64,000 bases of DNA from positions 1 through 64,000 of the forward strand of contig JARKPR010000003.1 in the NCBI GenBank assembly GCA_029975165.1, given 5' to 3'. Of the stretch, positions 53,288 through 61,040 are shown piece after piece. The stretch's first letter is position 1. Every line of letters starts with the position of its first letter. The notes under the pieces were generated by a model. The model did not search any database, was not told the origin of the DNA, and saw nothing but the letters and a program-made list of their open reading frames with translations. The position numbers and the translations under genes are program-made. The DNA is from Selenomonadales bacterium (GTDB taxonomy: Bacteria; Bacillota; Negativicutes; Sporomusales; UBA7701).

Positions 53288-54532
53288 CTAAGCGCTTACG
53301 CCGCCGTTCGCCGGCTCGTCGGTTATGTCCTTGCCGCCGAATTTATGCAACAAAATGGCGGCAATCGTATTGCCGAATACGTTCACGGTCGTCCGCCCCA
53401 TATCCATGAACCGGTCGACCCCGGCAAGTATGGCGATGGCCTCCACCGGCAGACCGATCGAAGTGAGGATGACGGCGAGCACCACCAGTGAAGCGGCCGG
53501 AACATTGGCCGTTCCTTTGTTCGCGATAAGGGTTGTTACGAGAATGGTCAGCAAGGAAGAGGCGTCAAGGGGGATTCCGTAGGCTTCCGCCAGGAAACAG
53601 ACCGCCAGCGACTGGTAGAGCGCCGCTCCATCCAGGTTGAAGCTGTAACCCAGAGGCAAAACGAACGAAACCACCTTGTTGGGAATGCCGGTCCGCTCCA
53701 GTATTTCCATATGCACCGGCAGGGTAACCTCGGAAGAGCAAGTGGTGAAGGCCAAAAGCAGCGGTTCCATGACCTTCTTGGTGGTCGCGAAGGGATTCAG
53801 GCCCAGGAAATAAACGATGACCCAGAAGACCACCATGACGATCAGCAGCCCGACATACAAAGTGCCGATCAATTTGGCCATCGCCCACAGCATCTTGCCG
53901 CCCTGCGTGGCGAACACCCAGGCCATGATGCCGGCGACAGCCAGCGGCGCGGTGGCCACGACGCCTTTGGTCAGCCTGAACATAGCCTCCATGATTCCTT
54001 CGAGCACATTGACGACGCCCTTGGCCTTTTCGCCGATAGCCCCCAGGCACAGGCCGAAGCAGATCGAGAAGAAGAGGGTGGGGATGATCTTCTGGTTGGC
54101 AACCGCATTCACGATATTATCGGGGATGATATCCAGGAAAAACTTGGCCCAGTCGATTGACGTGGCCAGATTCTGGGGTATTTTGCCGGTCGCCTGCAAG
54201 GCGACGCCGGCTCCCGGATGAAAAACCTCGTTCAAGCCGATCCCCAGCAGCACCGATATCCCGGTGGCCAGATAAAACCAGACGAAAGCGATGAGGCCCA
54301 AACGGCCCAACTGCTTGATGTCCGAGCCCATTTTATAAATGCCGAGAGTGACGGCGGAAAAGACCAGCGGCATAACGATCATTTTGATCGCTTTGATAAA
54401 AGCCAGGCCCAACGGTTGCAAAGCTGTACCGATCTTCGGCCACAAGGCGCCGATAACGACCCCGATAAAAAGGCCTACTAAAATTTGCGCCCAAAGCGGG
54501 AATCTGCTAGACTTTTTTGCATTCTCCACCAA
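53288..54532 (-). CDS. Dicarboxylate/amino acid:cation symporter (DAACS family)
   Basis: 414 residues with the glutamate-transporter fold: eight helices and two re-entrant loops. The serine-rich loop reads TTCSSEVTLPV (Thr-Cys-Ser-Ser instead of the usual three serines) and the NMDGT motif reads NLDGAALY, so substrate choice differs from glutamate carriers. The operon suggests uptake of cysteine, cystine or a D-amino acid. It lies between ridA and dcyD, 30-50 bases from each. Confidence 0.9.
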   Translation of the reverse strand: MVENAKKSSRFPLWAQILVGLFIGVVIGALWPKIGTALQPLGLAFIKAIKMIVMPLVFSAVTLGIYKMGSDIKQLGRLGLIAFVWFYLATGISVLLGIGLNEVFHPGAGVALQATGKIPQNLATSIDWAKFFLDIIPDNIVNAVANQKIIPTLFFSICFGLCLGAIGEKAKGVVNVLEGIMEAMFRLTKGVVATAPLAVAGIMAWVFATQGGKMLWAMAKLIGTLYVGLLIVMVVFWVIVYFLGLNPFATTKKVMEPLLLAFTTCSSEVTLPVHMEILERTGIPNKVVSFVLPLGYSFNLDGAALYQSLAVCFLAEAYGIPLDASSLLTILVTTLIANKGTANVPAASLVVLAVILTSIGLPVEAIAILAGVDRFMDMGRTTVNVFGNTIAAILLHKFGGKDITDEPANGGVSA

Positions 54533-54581
54533 GCTCGCCTCCTTTAAAAATCAGTCGCGATACGGGGGCTACGGGCTTCGC

Positions 54582-54962
54582 TTATTTTACGCAGGCTATC
54601 ACCTCGATTTCAATAAGGGCATCCTTGGGCAGCCTGGCGACTTCGACGCAGGATCTTGCCGGCGGATTGGCGGGAAAAAAGCCGGCATATACCGCGTTGA
54701 TCCTGGCGAAATCATCCATGTTCTTAATAAAAACCGTTGTCTTGATGACGGCATCCAAGCCGCTGCCCGCGGCTTCAAGGACGGCCTGCACATTTTTCAG
54801 GACCTGCTCGGTCTGTTGTTCGACCGTGCCCGTGGCCAGCTGCCCGGAAACAGGGTCCATCGGCAGCTGCCCGGAAGTGAAAAGCAAGTTTCCCGTCCGG
54901 ATCGCCTGGGAATAAGGCCCAATTGCCGCTGGCGCAGCTGGAGTACAAATGGTCTGCAACAT
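54582..54962 (-). CDS. ridA: RidA-family enamine/imine deaminase
   Basis: 126 residues of the YjgF/RidA family: AIGPYSQAIRTGNLLFTSGQ at the N-terminus, catalytic arginine in FARINAVYAGFF near 101, and ARSCVEVARLPKDALIEIEV. RidA hydrolyses reactive 2-aminoacrylate made by PLP lyases such as cysteine desulfhydrase, which fits its place at the head of the dcyD operon. GAAGGGG precedes the ATG at 54962. Confidence 0.93.
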   Translation of the reverse strand: MLQTICTPAAPAAIGPYSQAIRTGNLLFTSGQLPMDPVSGQLATGTVEQQTEQVLKNVQAVLEAAGSGLDAVIKTTVFIKNMDDFARINAVYAGFFPANPPARSCVEVARLPKDALIEIEVIACVK

Positions 54963-54981
54963 TTTTATCCCCTTCTCTGCC

Positions 54982-55001
54982 ACAAACTTGTCCAAGTTTG
55001 T
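54982..55001. promoter_or_regulatory. Perfect 20-bp palindrome, probable operator of the D-cysteine operon
   Basis: ACAAACTTG-TC-CAAGTTTGT. It starts about ten bases downstream of the expected transcription start of ridA, and lies between ridA and the divergent DauR-like regulator gene. This is the expected site for repression by that regulator. Confidence 0.7.
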
Positions 55002-55016
55002 CATATTTTTGTTTTG

Positions 55017-55045
55017 AGTGTAAAACAATTTCAACTTCTTGTCAA
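55017..55045 (-). promoter_or_regulatory. Promoter of the ridA operon
   Basis: On the minus strand TTGACA (55045-55040), 17-base spacer, TACACT (55022-55017). Confidence 0.8.
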
Positions 55046-55179
55046 TATTTTATTAAAAAATTTTAAGTAATTTTGCTAAATAATTTTAGACATATTGTAA
55101 ACTTTCAGCTGTTCTTATAAAATAAAAACAGAGCACAGATGGCAAATTTGCGAGTTAATGGATGCTCGGAGGTATAATT

Positions 55180-55824
55180 GTGAATGAAATCCACGAAGAG
55201 CTGAAAAAACTGATACCCTACATCGACGCCGTACAGGCGACGATGGGCCCGCATTGCGAGATGGTCTTGCATGACTTCGCGAATCCCGAACGGTCGTTGG
55301 TATACATCGCCGGCAACGTTACAAACCGCCGGATAGGCGCGCCTATAACCGATTTCGTCTTGGCCAAGCTGCATAAATACGGGGACAATTGCAATAACTT
55401 CATGAATTACACGACAACAACCCAGACCGGCAAAACGTTGCGGTGCTCTACCATTTTCGTTCGCGACGCAGACGGGAAAGTGGTCGGCTGCCTATGTATA
55501 AATATTGATATCACCCCGATGATCGCCTGGAAGCATTTCGTGGATGCCAATCTATCGGTAAACAGCGCTCCCATGGACGAAAACTTCTCCAACGACGTCT
55601 TCGATGCGCTCAATAATATCATAAAAAATACCCTGGCCCAGCATCAGATGCCGGCCGCGAACCTGCCGAAAGAAGGGAAGCTCGACATCGTCAGCCATCT
55701 GGACGAAAAAGGGGTTTTCCTGGTCAAGGGGGCTGTCGAGCAGGTCGCCGCCACACTCGGAGTTTCCCGTTACTCCATTTACAACTACCTGGATGAAGTC
55801 CGCAGCCTAAGAGGAACAAAGTAA
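55180..55824 (+). CDS. YheO/DauR-type transcriptional regulator
   Basis: 214 residues. The N-terminal part is a YheO-like PAS domain (about 8-120: YIDAVQATMGPHCEMVLHDF, IGAPITDFVL, CLCINIDITPM). The C-terminal part (about 150-210) is an HTH_22 domain with LDEKGVFLVKGAVEQVAATLGVSRYSIYNYL, here in parts VAATLGVSRYSIYNYL. DauR of Pseudomonas represses D-arginine catabolism. GTG start with CGGAGGT upstream. Divergent from ridA, so it probably controls the D-cysteine operon. Confidence 0.88.
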   Translation: MNEIHEELKKLIPYIDAVQATMGPHCEMVLHDFANPERSLVYIAGNVTNRRIGAPITDFVLAKLHKYGDNCNNFMNYTTTTQTGKTLRCSTIFVRDADGKVVGCLCINIDITPMIAWKHFVDANLSVNSAPMDENFSNDVFDALNNIIKNTLAQHQMPAANLPKEGKLDIVSHLDEKGVFLVKGAVEQVAATLGVSRYSIYNYLDEVRSLRGTK

Positions 55825-55850
55825 ACGCTGACCCCACATTCGAGCGCAGC

Positions 55851-55889
55851 AAAACCCCGCCGCCCATACGAACCGCAAACCCCGTCGCG
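55851..55889. repeat. 39-bp repeat, copy 2
   Basis: Matches copy 1 at 52070 with three differences. It follows the stop of the DauR-like gene and runs into the terminator stem. Confidence 0.75.
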
Positions 55890-55912
55890 CCGTTTCCGGC
55901 CGACGGGGTTTA
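55878..55912 (+). terminator. Terminator of the DauR-like gene
   Basis: AACCCCGTCG pairs with CGACGGGGTT across a 13-base loop; only a short T tract on the plus strand. Confidence 0.7.
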
Positions 55913-55914
55913 TC

Positions 55915-56043
55915 TCAATGGCTCATTTTCTCCTTTCCGTCCTCGGCCTCCCATTCGGCGAGCAGCGCCGTGCTGCGGATAATCGTGGCGAGAATCCAGT
56001 ATGCGGTCAACAGGACCAATAAAATTCCCTCGTACAGGTTCAT
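55915..56043 (-). CDS. Small single-helix membrane protein
   Basis: 42 residues: MNLYEGILLVLLTAYWILAT is a membrane helix, followed by an acidic amphipathic tail ending in EKMSH. AGAAGGTGC precedes the ATG. It follows the CGGC-like gene by 24 bases on the same strand and is probably cotranscribed. Function unknown. Confidence 0.6.
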   Translation of the reverse strand: MNLYEGILLVLLTAYWILATIIRSTALLAEWEAEDGKEKMSH

Positions 56044-56066
56044 TTCAGCACCTTCTGTCCCGCGTT

Positions 56067-56384
56067 CTAAACACCGAGGCCGTTGCGGCAGTCGAGGATG
56101 ATCGTCGGGCTCACCCGCCGGGAAAGCTCGTTGAGGATGCGGTCGCTATGCGGACCGTCGCTGTCGCCGAAAGAAAGGGCGATAATGTCGGCGCCCCATT
56201 TCGCCAACAGCTTGGCACCGTCGAATATCCTTTTTTCCGGGTGCCTTTGGCAGGCGACGCAGCCTACGAGGTCTACGGGGCCCAATTCCTTGAACACCCC
56301 TTTCGCTTCTTTCGCGGCGGCCGCCAAGGCGGTCAATTCCCGGCATGCATACTGCGAACAGTCCAATATGCCCAGTCTGGCCAC
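56067..56384 (-). CDS. CGGC-domain-like protein, variant motif
   Basis: 105 residues with the overall pattern of the CGGC domain: an N-terminal MARLGILDCSQYACREL, a KGVF segment, then VDLVGCVACQRHPEKRI where the family normally has CGGC, and GAKLLAKWGADIIAL. Cysteines remain (Cys9, Cys14, Cys42, Cys45) but the CGGC itself is CVAC, so metal or thiol binding may still occur. AGGAAGA precedes the ATG. Unknown function. Confidence 0.7.
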   Translation of the reverse strand: MARLGILDCSQYACRELTALAAAAKEAKGVFKELGPVDLVGCVACQRHPEKRIFDGAKLLAKWGADIIALSFGDSDGPHSDRILNELSRRVSPTIILDCRNGLGV

Positions 56385-56583
56385 AGATCTTCCTCCCTCA
56401 AACTTTCTTTTTCACTATATCGTATGCCCTCCCCCGAAATTAGGTGTGCCGTTATGCCGTTATTCTTCCCTAAACCAATCCTGTTTTTTGCTATTCCCTT
56501 ATTTAATACTGTCGTCATCAATACGGCCAATCGCGGAGCATAACATCGGAACACCGGGTCTTCCGCACCGCCGGCGACGGCAA
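56385..56583. other. Intergenic region, no gene
   Basis: About 200 AT-rich bases upstream of the CGGC-like gene and beyond the DUF1836 terminator. It probably contains the promoter of the CGGC-like gene; no clear pair of hexamers. Confidence 0.4.
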
Positions 56584-56621
56584 TAAAAAAGATATGTGGT
56601 AGTGTGCGTTACCACATATCT
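56584..56621 (-). terminator. Terminator of the DUF1836 gene
   Basis: AGATATGTGGTA pairs perfectly with TACCACATATCT around an eight-base loop, followed by six T residues on the minus strand. Confidence 0.92.
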
Positions 56622-56634
56622 GCAAAGGGTTTCG

Positions 56635-57225
56635 CTATTCCGTCCTGGCGAGGAAGGTGTCGATCAGCTTCTCCGCCAGGCGCTTGGAGGCACTGGCCTG
56701 GGCGACCAGCATCAGCACGATCAGGAACAATTCGGCCGTAGCCTGGTTGGCGGTCTCGTTATCCGCCAGGTTGCTCTTGATGTCCTGGGACTTCGCCGCG
56801 AACATCGCCTGAAATTCGGCGAGCTGTTTGCGCTTCAAGTCGAGGAATTTTATATAGATTTCCTCCAAAGGGATGACATCGTCGTCAGGGGTGTTGATGT
56901 CGTTCAGTACGGGCGAGAACAATCTCTTTATATCGTTTATCGACAGCACGCTTTTCAGTTGGCAGATCAGCGTCAGGAGCATGATATGCTGTTTCCCGTA
57001 CTTCCGGTTCTGCGGCGGGATCAGCAGCTGATCCTTGGTGTAGTTGTTGACCATCGTTTTCGTCAGGCCCTTGTCGAACGGGTCTCTTTTCAGCCATTTG
57101 AGCCTGTTGTTCAGAAACTCCAGCACCTGGTCCATATAAAGCTCGAGTTCGGGAATATCGCTGGTTTGAATCTCTTCGTCAAGGCCGAGCCCCGCGATGA
57201 TTTCCTGTATTTTATCGAAGTCCAT
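56635..57225 (-). CDS. DUF1836 family protein
   Basis: 196 residues. DUF1836 text: LTKTMVNNYTKDQLLIPPQN and KYGKQHIMLLTLICQLKSVLSINDIKRLF (parts). The domain looks like a MerR-like winged helix with a long helical tail, so a regulatory or sporulation role has been guessed for the family. A hydrophobic stretch near residue 165 (AELFLIVLMLVAQASASK) is seen. AGGGGGACAGAC precedes the ATG. Function unproven. Confidence 0.85.
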   Translation of the reverse strand: MDFDKIQEIIAGLGLDEEIQTSDIPELELYMDQVLEFLNNRLKWLKRDPFDKGLTKTMVNNYTKDQLLIPPQNRKYGKQHIMLLTLICQLKSVLSINDIKRLFSPVLNDINTPDDDVIPLEEIYIKFLDLKRKQLAEFQAMFAAKSQDIKSNLADNETANQATAELFLIVLMLVAQASASKRLAEKLIDTFLARTE

Positions 57226-57312
57226 GTCTGTCCCCCTAACGGCAGGTTCGGCTGGCCCTTACTAGATTATAATATTTTCCGCCTGTCTTTTCTATGACCT
57301 TCACGCCCGGCA

Positions 57313-58071
57313 TTATTCTTCATAAATCATCTTCACCGTCATCCCGCCGTCCACCACCAGGTTCGCGCCGGTGATGAAGCCGGCCTCGGGCGAGACGAGG
57401 AACAGGCAGGCGGCGGCGATATCCTCCGGCCGCCCCACCCGCCCGGCGGGATGCTGGGCATGGTCGGCATGGCGGAGCACCGCCGGCCGGCCTCCCCCCT
57501 TTTTCAGGCCGCTGGTGTCGATCCAGCCAGGGCAGATGGCGTTGACCCTGATGCGCCTGCCGCCGAGCGTTACGGCCAGCGACCGCGTGAGGGCCAGCAG
57601 GCCGCCCTTGGCGGCGTCGTAGGCGTGCCAGCCGGGCTCGGACATCAGCGCCCTGGTCGAGGCGATGTTGACGATCGCCGCCCCGTCGGCGAGCAGTGGC
57701 AGGGCGTACTTGGTCACTACATACGGGCCGCGCAGGTTGACGGCGAGCACCGCGTCCCAGGCGGCCAGCGGCCCGTCAAGCGGCGTCGGCCCCGACACGC
57801 CGGCGTTGTTGACGAGCGCCTGCAGGACTACGCCCCGCCCGGCCAGGTCGGCGCAGGCGCGGGCCACCGCCTGCTCGTCGCCGACGTCGACAGTGTAGAC
57901 CAGGCAGGTGCCGCCGGCAGCCGCGATCGCCGCCCGCGCCTCTTCGCCCGCCTCGCCGTCGCGCTCGAGGATGACGACGCTCCAGCCCCGGCCGGCGAAG
58001 GCTGTGGCTGTAGCCCGGCCGATCCCCTGTCCCCCGCCGGTTATGAGCGCGTATTGCCGGTCGCTGGCCAT
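57313..58071 (-). CDS. Short-chain dehydrogenase/reductase
   Basis: 252 residues, classical SDR: NAD-binding GGGQGIGRA near residue 11, NNAGVSGP near 91, catalytic YDAAKGG near 152 and ICPGWIDTSG after it. Serine of the triad would be in NIASTRAL. C-terminal GGMTVKMIYEE. The ATG at 58071 is chosen because AAGAGGTG precedes it; the open frame upstream consists of a repeated AAAATGCCAGCG-type tract. Substrate unknown. It could be a glucose or 3-oxoacyl dehydrogenase type. Confidence 0.88.
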   Translation of the reverse strand: MASDRQYALITGGGQGIGRATATAFAGRGWSVVILERDGEAGEEARAAIAAAGGTCLVYTVDVGDEQAVARACADLAGRGVVLQALVNNAGVSGPTPLDGPLAAWDAVLAVNLRGPYVVTKYALPLLADGAAIVNIASTRALMSEPGWHAYDAAKGGLLALTRSLAVTLGGRRIRVNAICPGWIDTSGLKKGGGRPAVLRHADHAQHPAGRVGRPEDIAAACLFLVSPEAGFITGANLVVDGGMTVKMIYEE

Positions 58072-58264
58072 GGTTTCACCTCTTTGACATTTTCGTGCAT
58101 TTGCCCGGTGTTTTCGCTGGCATTTTCTCTGCCATTTACCCTGGCAAACGGTCTGGTACCAGTCTGACAACTTGGCCTCGCCAGAAGACAGTTCGGCCGG
58201 CGGCTGGTGCCCGCCGACCATTATGTTTATTTTTTCTGTTTACTTCACGCCGGACGGCCGGGGA

Positions 58265-58669
58265 TTATTTGAAGGAGTCGTAGATTTCCTTGTATTCGGG
58301 GGTCGGCGGGATAAGGTTGTAGATGTAGATGTGGACGCCGTTGGGGTCGTCGACGACGAAGCTGCGCTCGCCCCAGGGCTTGTCGACGAGGTCCTGGACG
58401 ATCTCCAGCCCCTCGGCCTTGAGGCGGCGGTATTCGGCGTCGACGTCGTCGACTTCGAAGGAGAGGATGAGGCCTTTGCGGAAGAATTCGCCCGCCTCCC
58501 GCTGCGGCAGGGTGAAGCTGACGCCGATGGCGGGGGCGTCGGTGGCGAGGAGTTCTATGTACCAGTCGCTTTCGTAGACGAGCCGGAAGCCGAAGTGTTT
58601 CATGTAGAATTCCTTGGATTCGCGGAGCTTGTTGGTGCTGATGGTGGAGTCGACGCGTTTGATTTTCAT
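58265..58669 (-). CDS. Glyoxalase/VOC-superfamily protein
   Basis: 134 residues with the VOC beta-alpha-beta-beta-beta repeats: STISTNKLRESKEFYMKHFGF at the N-terminus and SFVVDDPNGVHIYIYNL near the end. Possible metal ligands are few (Glu45 region, His in GVHIYIY, Glu59), so it may be a binding rather than catalytic protein. GGAGG precedes the ATG. It may be in an operon with the macrodomain and AbrB genes upstream. Confidence 0.85.
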   Translation of the reverse strand: MKIKRVDSTISTNKLRESKEFYMKHFGFRLVYESDWYIELLATDAPAIGVSFTLPQREAGEFFRKGLILSFEVDDVDAEYRRLKAEGLEIVQDLVDKPWGERSFVVDDPNGVHIYIYNLIPPTPEYKEIYDSFK

Positions 58670-58693
58670 GGTTTTGCCTCCTTTAAAGGCGAC

Positions 58694-59245
58694 TTACTGT
58701 TTGCTGACGGCGGTTTCGGCGGCCAGCAGGCGCCGGTAGACTTCGTAGTCGCGGGCCGAGAAGAGGACGAAACGGACTTCGGCCAGCGGATAGTCGGGCA
58801 GGGCGGCGAGGACGGCGGCGATGGCGACGGGGGCGGCTTCTCCGATGGGGTAGCGGTAGACGCCGGTGCTGATGGAAGGGAAGGCGAGCGTCCGCAGGCC
58901 GTGTTCGTGGGCGAGGCGGAGGCTGTTTTTGTAGCAGGCGGCGAGGAGTTCGGGGTCGGAGGGGCGGCCGCTATAGACGGGGCCGACGGTGTGGATGACG
59001 TAGCGGGCGGTAAGCGCGCCGCCGCCGGTTAAGACGGCTTGGCCGGCGGGGCAGCCCCCCTGACGGGCGCGGATGACGTCGAGCTCGCGCATGATGGCCG
59101 GACCGCCGCGGGCGTGGATGGCGCCGTCGACGCCCCCGCCGCCGGCGAGGCGGCTGTTGGCGGCGTTGACGAGGCCGTCGGCGTCCTGGAGGGTGATGTC
59201 GCCGACGAGGGCGGTGATGAGCGTGTCGCGGAATTTAACCTTCAT
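58694..59245 (-). CDS. Macrodomain protein (ADP-ribose hydrolase type)
   Basis: 183 residues of the MacroD/YmdB type: ALVGDITLQDADGLVNAANS, GGGGVDGAIHARGG, VIHTVGPVYSG and SISTGVYRYPIGEAA. Such proteins remove ADP-ribose from proteins or O-acetyl-ADP-ribose. The ATG at 59245 overlaps the AbrB gene stop (ATGA), so it is translationally coupled to the transporter gene. No ADP-ribosyltransferase is nearby. Confidence 0.9.
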   Translation of the reverse strand: MKVKFRDTLITALVGDITLQDADGLVNAANSRLAGGGGVDGAIHARGGPAIMRELDVIRARQGGCPAGQAVLTGGGALTARYVIHTVGPVYSGRPSDPELLAACYKNSLRLAHEHGLRTLAFPSISTGVYRYPIGEAAPVAIAAVLAALPDYPLAEVRFVLFSARDYEVYRRLLAAETAVSKQ

Positions 59246-60291
59246 GGCCCCTTCCCTTCTCCCAGCCAGCGGCGCAGAAAGAGCGGCATCACCAGCAGGA
59301 TGAACAGCACGCGGAACAGGTTGTAGCCGACGACGACCGGGATGTCGGCGCCGACGATGATGGCGGTGAGGCCCATTTCGGCCATGCCGCCGGGGGCGGC
59401 GGCGAGGAAGGCGGTGACGAGGCTGGCGGGGATGGCGGCCGCCAGGGCGTAGCCGATGAGCAGGGCGACGAGCAGGAGGGCGGCGACGTTGAGGAAGGTG
59501 GTGAGGAGGAGTTTTCGCCAGTTGCCTAAAGCGGCGAAGTCGATGGTGGTGCCCAGGTAGGTGCCGATGCAGATCTGGGCGGCGATGAGCAAGGGCTGCG
59601 GCACGGCGGGCGCCGGCAGGCCGTAGATGACGAGCGGCGCCGTCGCCAGGACCGGCCCCAGCAGGTAGGGGGTCGGCAGGTGGGCGCGCCTGGCCAGCCA
59701 GGCACCGGCAGGGACGGCGGCGACGAAGGCGAGGATGTCGGCCGCGCCGGCGGCGATCGGCGCCGCCGCCGGCGCGGCGGCGGCGGACGGACCGGCGGGG
59801 CCGAGCCCGTGCATGGCGAGGAAGGGGACGGTGAAGACGACGGACAGCATGCGCAGGGTCTGCATGACGGTGACGATGCCGACGTCGGCGCCGGGGAATT
59901 CCGCGCTGAGGATGGCCATCTGCGACAGGCCGCCGGGTACGGTGGCGAGCACGGCGGTGGACAGGGACAGCCCGGTCTGCTTGTGGGTGACGTAGCCGGC
60001 CGCGAGGCTGAAGAAGACGAAGGTTGCGGTCATGGCCAGCATGAGCGGCAGCTGGGCGAGGATGAAGAGGCCGACTTCGGCGGTGAAGGGCCGGCCCATC
60101 ATGTAGCCGAGGACAAGCTGGCCGTACTCGCGGAGCCTGATGGGCCAGCAGATGCGGCCGGGGCTGAATTTCCCCAGGACGAGGGTGGCGGCCAGGGGGC
60201 CCAGCGTCCAGGGCAGCGGCGTGTGGAGACGGGTAAAAATAAATCCGCCCGCAAGCGCGGCCGCAAAGGTGAAAAGAATATTTTTTGCCAT
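59242..60291 (-). CDS. AbrB-family membrane transporter
   Basis: 349 residues with about ten helices in two AbrB repeats (first: LHTPLPWTLGPLAATLVLGK; second: AHLPTPYLLGPVLATAPLVI). Formerly called putative ammonia monooxygenase; the family is now seen as transporters. GTVPGGLSQMAILSAEF and AAAPGGMAEMGLTAII are the paired family motifs. Upstream of the macrodomain gene and coupled to it. Substrate unknown. Confidence 0.88.
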   Translation of the reverse strand: MAKNILFTFAAALAGGFIFTRLHTPLPWTLGPLAATLVLGKFSPGRICWPIRLREYGQLVLGYMMGRPFTAEVGLFILAQLPLMLAMTATFVFFSLAAGYVTHKQTGLSLSTAVLATVPGGLSQMAILSAEFPGADVGIVTVMQTLRMLSVVFTVPFLAMHGLGPAGPSAAAAPAAAPIAAGAADILAFVAAVPAGAWLARRAHLPTPYLLGPVLATAPLVIYGLPAPAVPQPLLIAAQICIGTYLGTTIDFAALGNWRKLLLTTFLNVAALLLVALLIGYALAAAIPASLVTAFLAAAPGGMAEMGLTAIIVGADIPVVVGYNLFRVLFILLVMPLFLRRWLGEGKGP

Positions 60292-60384
60292 GGTTCACCA
60301 TTTATGTTTGCCGTGATTATCGCGAATAAACCTGTCGTTTATAATATTTCGCCCGCCGGGCGAAATTCCTGCGGCCGGACGGGC

Positions 60385-60418
60385 AAAAAAAAGAAGACGG
60401 CTTTTCAGACGCCGTCTT
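60385..60418 (-). terminator. Terminator of the HD-GYP gene
   Basis: AAGACGGC pairs with GCCGTCTT with a nine-base loop and eight T-type residues on the minus strand. It overlaps the last codons of the gene (stop at 60405). Confidence 0.85.
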
Positions 60419-61040
60419 TGTCCTCTAAGCCATAGCCGAAGCGTTCGCGGATGAATTCGACGAACACGGCCGCGACGACCGGGTCGAACTGGCTGCCGGC
60501 GCAACGGCAGATTTCGCGGACGCATTCGCGCAAGGAGACGGGCGTCCGGTAGCAGCGGGCCGCCGTCATGGCGTCGAAGGCGTCGCACAGGGCCAGCATT
60601 CTGCTGAAGAGGGGTATGTCGCCGTTTTTGAGGCCGTCGGGGTAGCCGCTGCCGTCCCAGCGTTCGTGGTGGTGGCGCATGATGCCGACGATGGGCTCGA
60701 CGCCGGGCACGCAGGCGAGCATGGCGGCCCCGTCGGCGGCGTGGCGCTTCATGACCGCGAATTCCTCCGGCGTTAGGCGCCCCGGTTTGGCGAGGACGGC
60801 GTCGGGGGTTTTTATTTTGCCGACGTCGTGCAGGACGCCGACCATGTAGGCGAGGTTGATTTCGTCGGAGTCCATGCCCATCTGGCTGGCGAGGCCGGCC
60901 ATGAGGTCGGCGACGTGTTCGGCGTGCATGGCGGTGCTGGGGTCGCGGTAATATATCTGCCGACAGAATTCCTCGATGGCTTCCATGTTGACCTGCTCGA
61001 TAAGGGGGCGACCTTCCGCCTTCGGCTTGGTGTGCTTCAC
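60405..61040 (-). CDS. HD-GYP domain protein
   Basis: 211 residues: a short N-terminal helix, then HD-GYP (about 30-205) with HAEHVADLM, the HD pair GVLHDVGKI, HHHERWDGSGYPDGL and DAFDAMTAARCYR. HD-GYP proteins hydrolyse cyclic di-GMP. GTG start at 61040 with GAAAGGTG upstream. A TGTCGAA (Spo0A-box-like) lies at 61130-61136 on the minus strand ahead of it. A stand-alone HD-GYP without sensor domain. Confidence 0.88.
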   Translation of the reverse strand: MKHTKPKAEGRPLIEQVNMEAIEEFCRQIYYRDPSTAMHAEHVADLMAGLASQMGMDSDEINLAYMVGVLHDVGKIKTPDAVLAKPGRLTPEEFAVMKRHAADGAAMLACVPGVEPIVGIMRHHHERWDGSGYPDGLKNGDIPLFSRMLALCDAFDAMTAARCYRTPVSLRECVREICRCAGSQFDPVVAAVFVEFIRERFGYGLEDKDGV

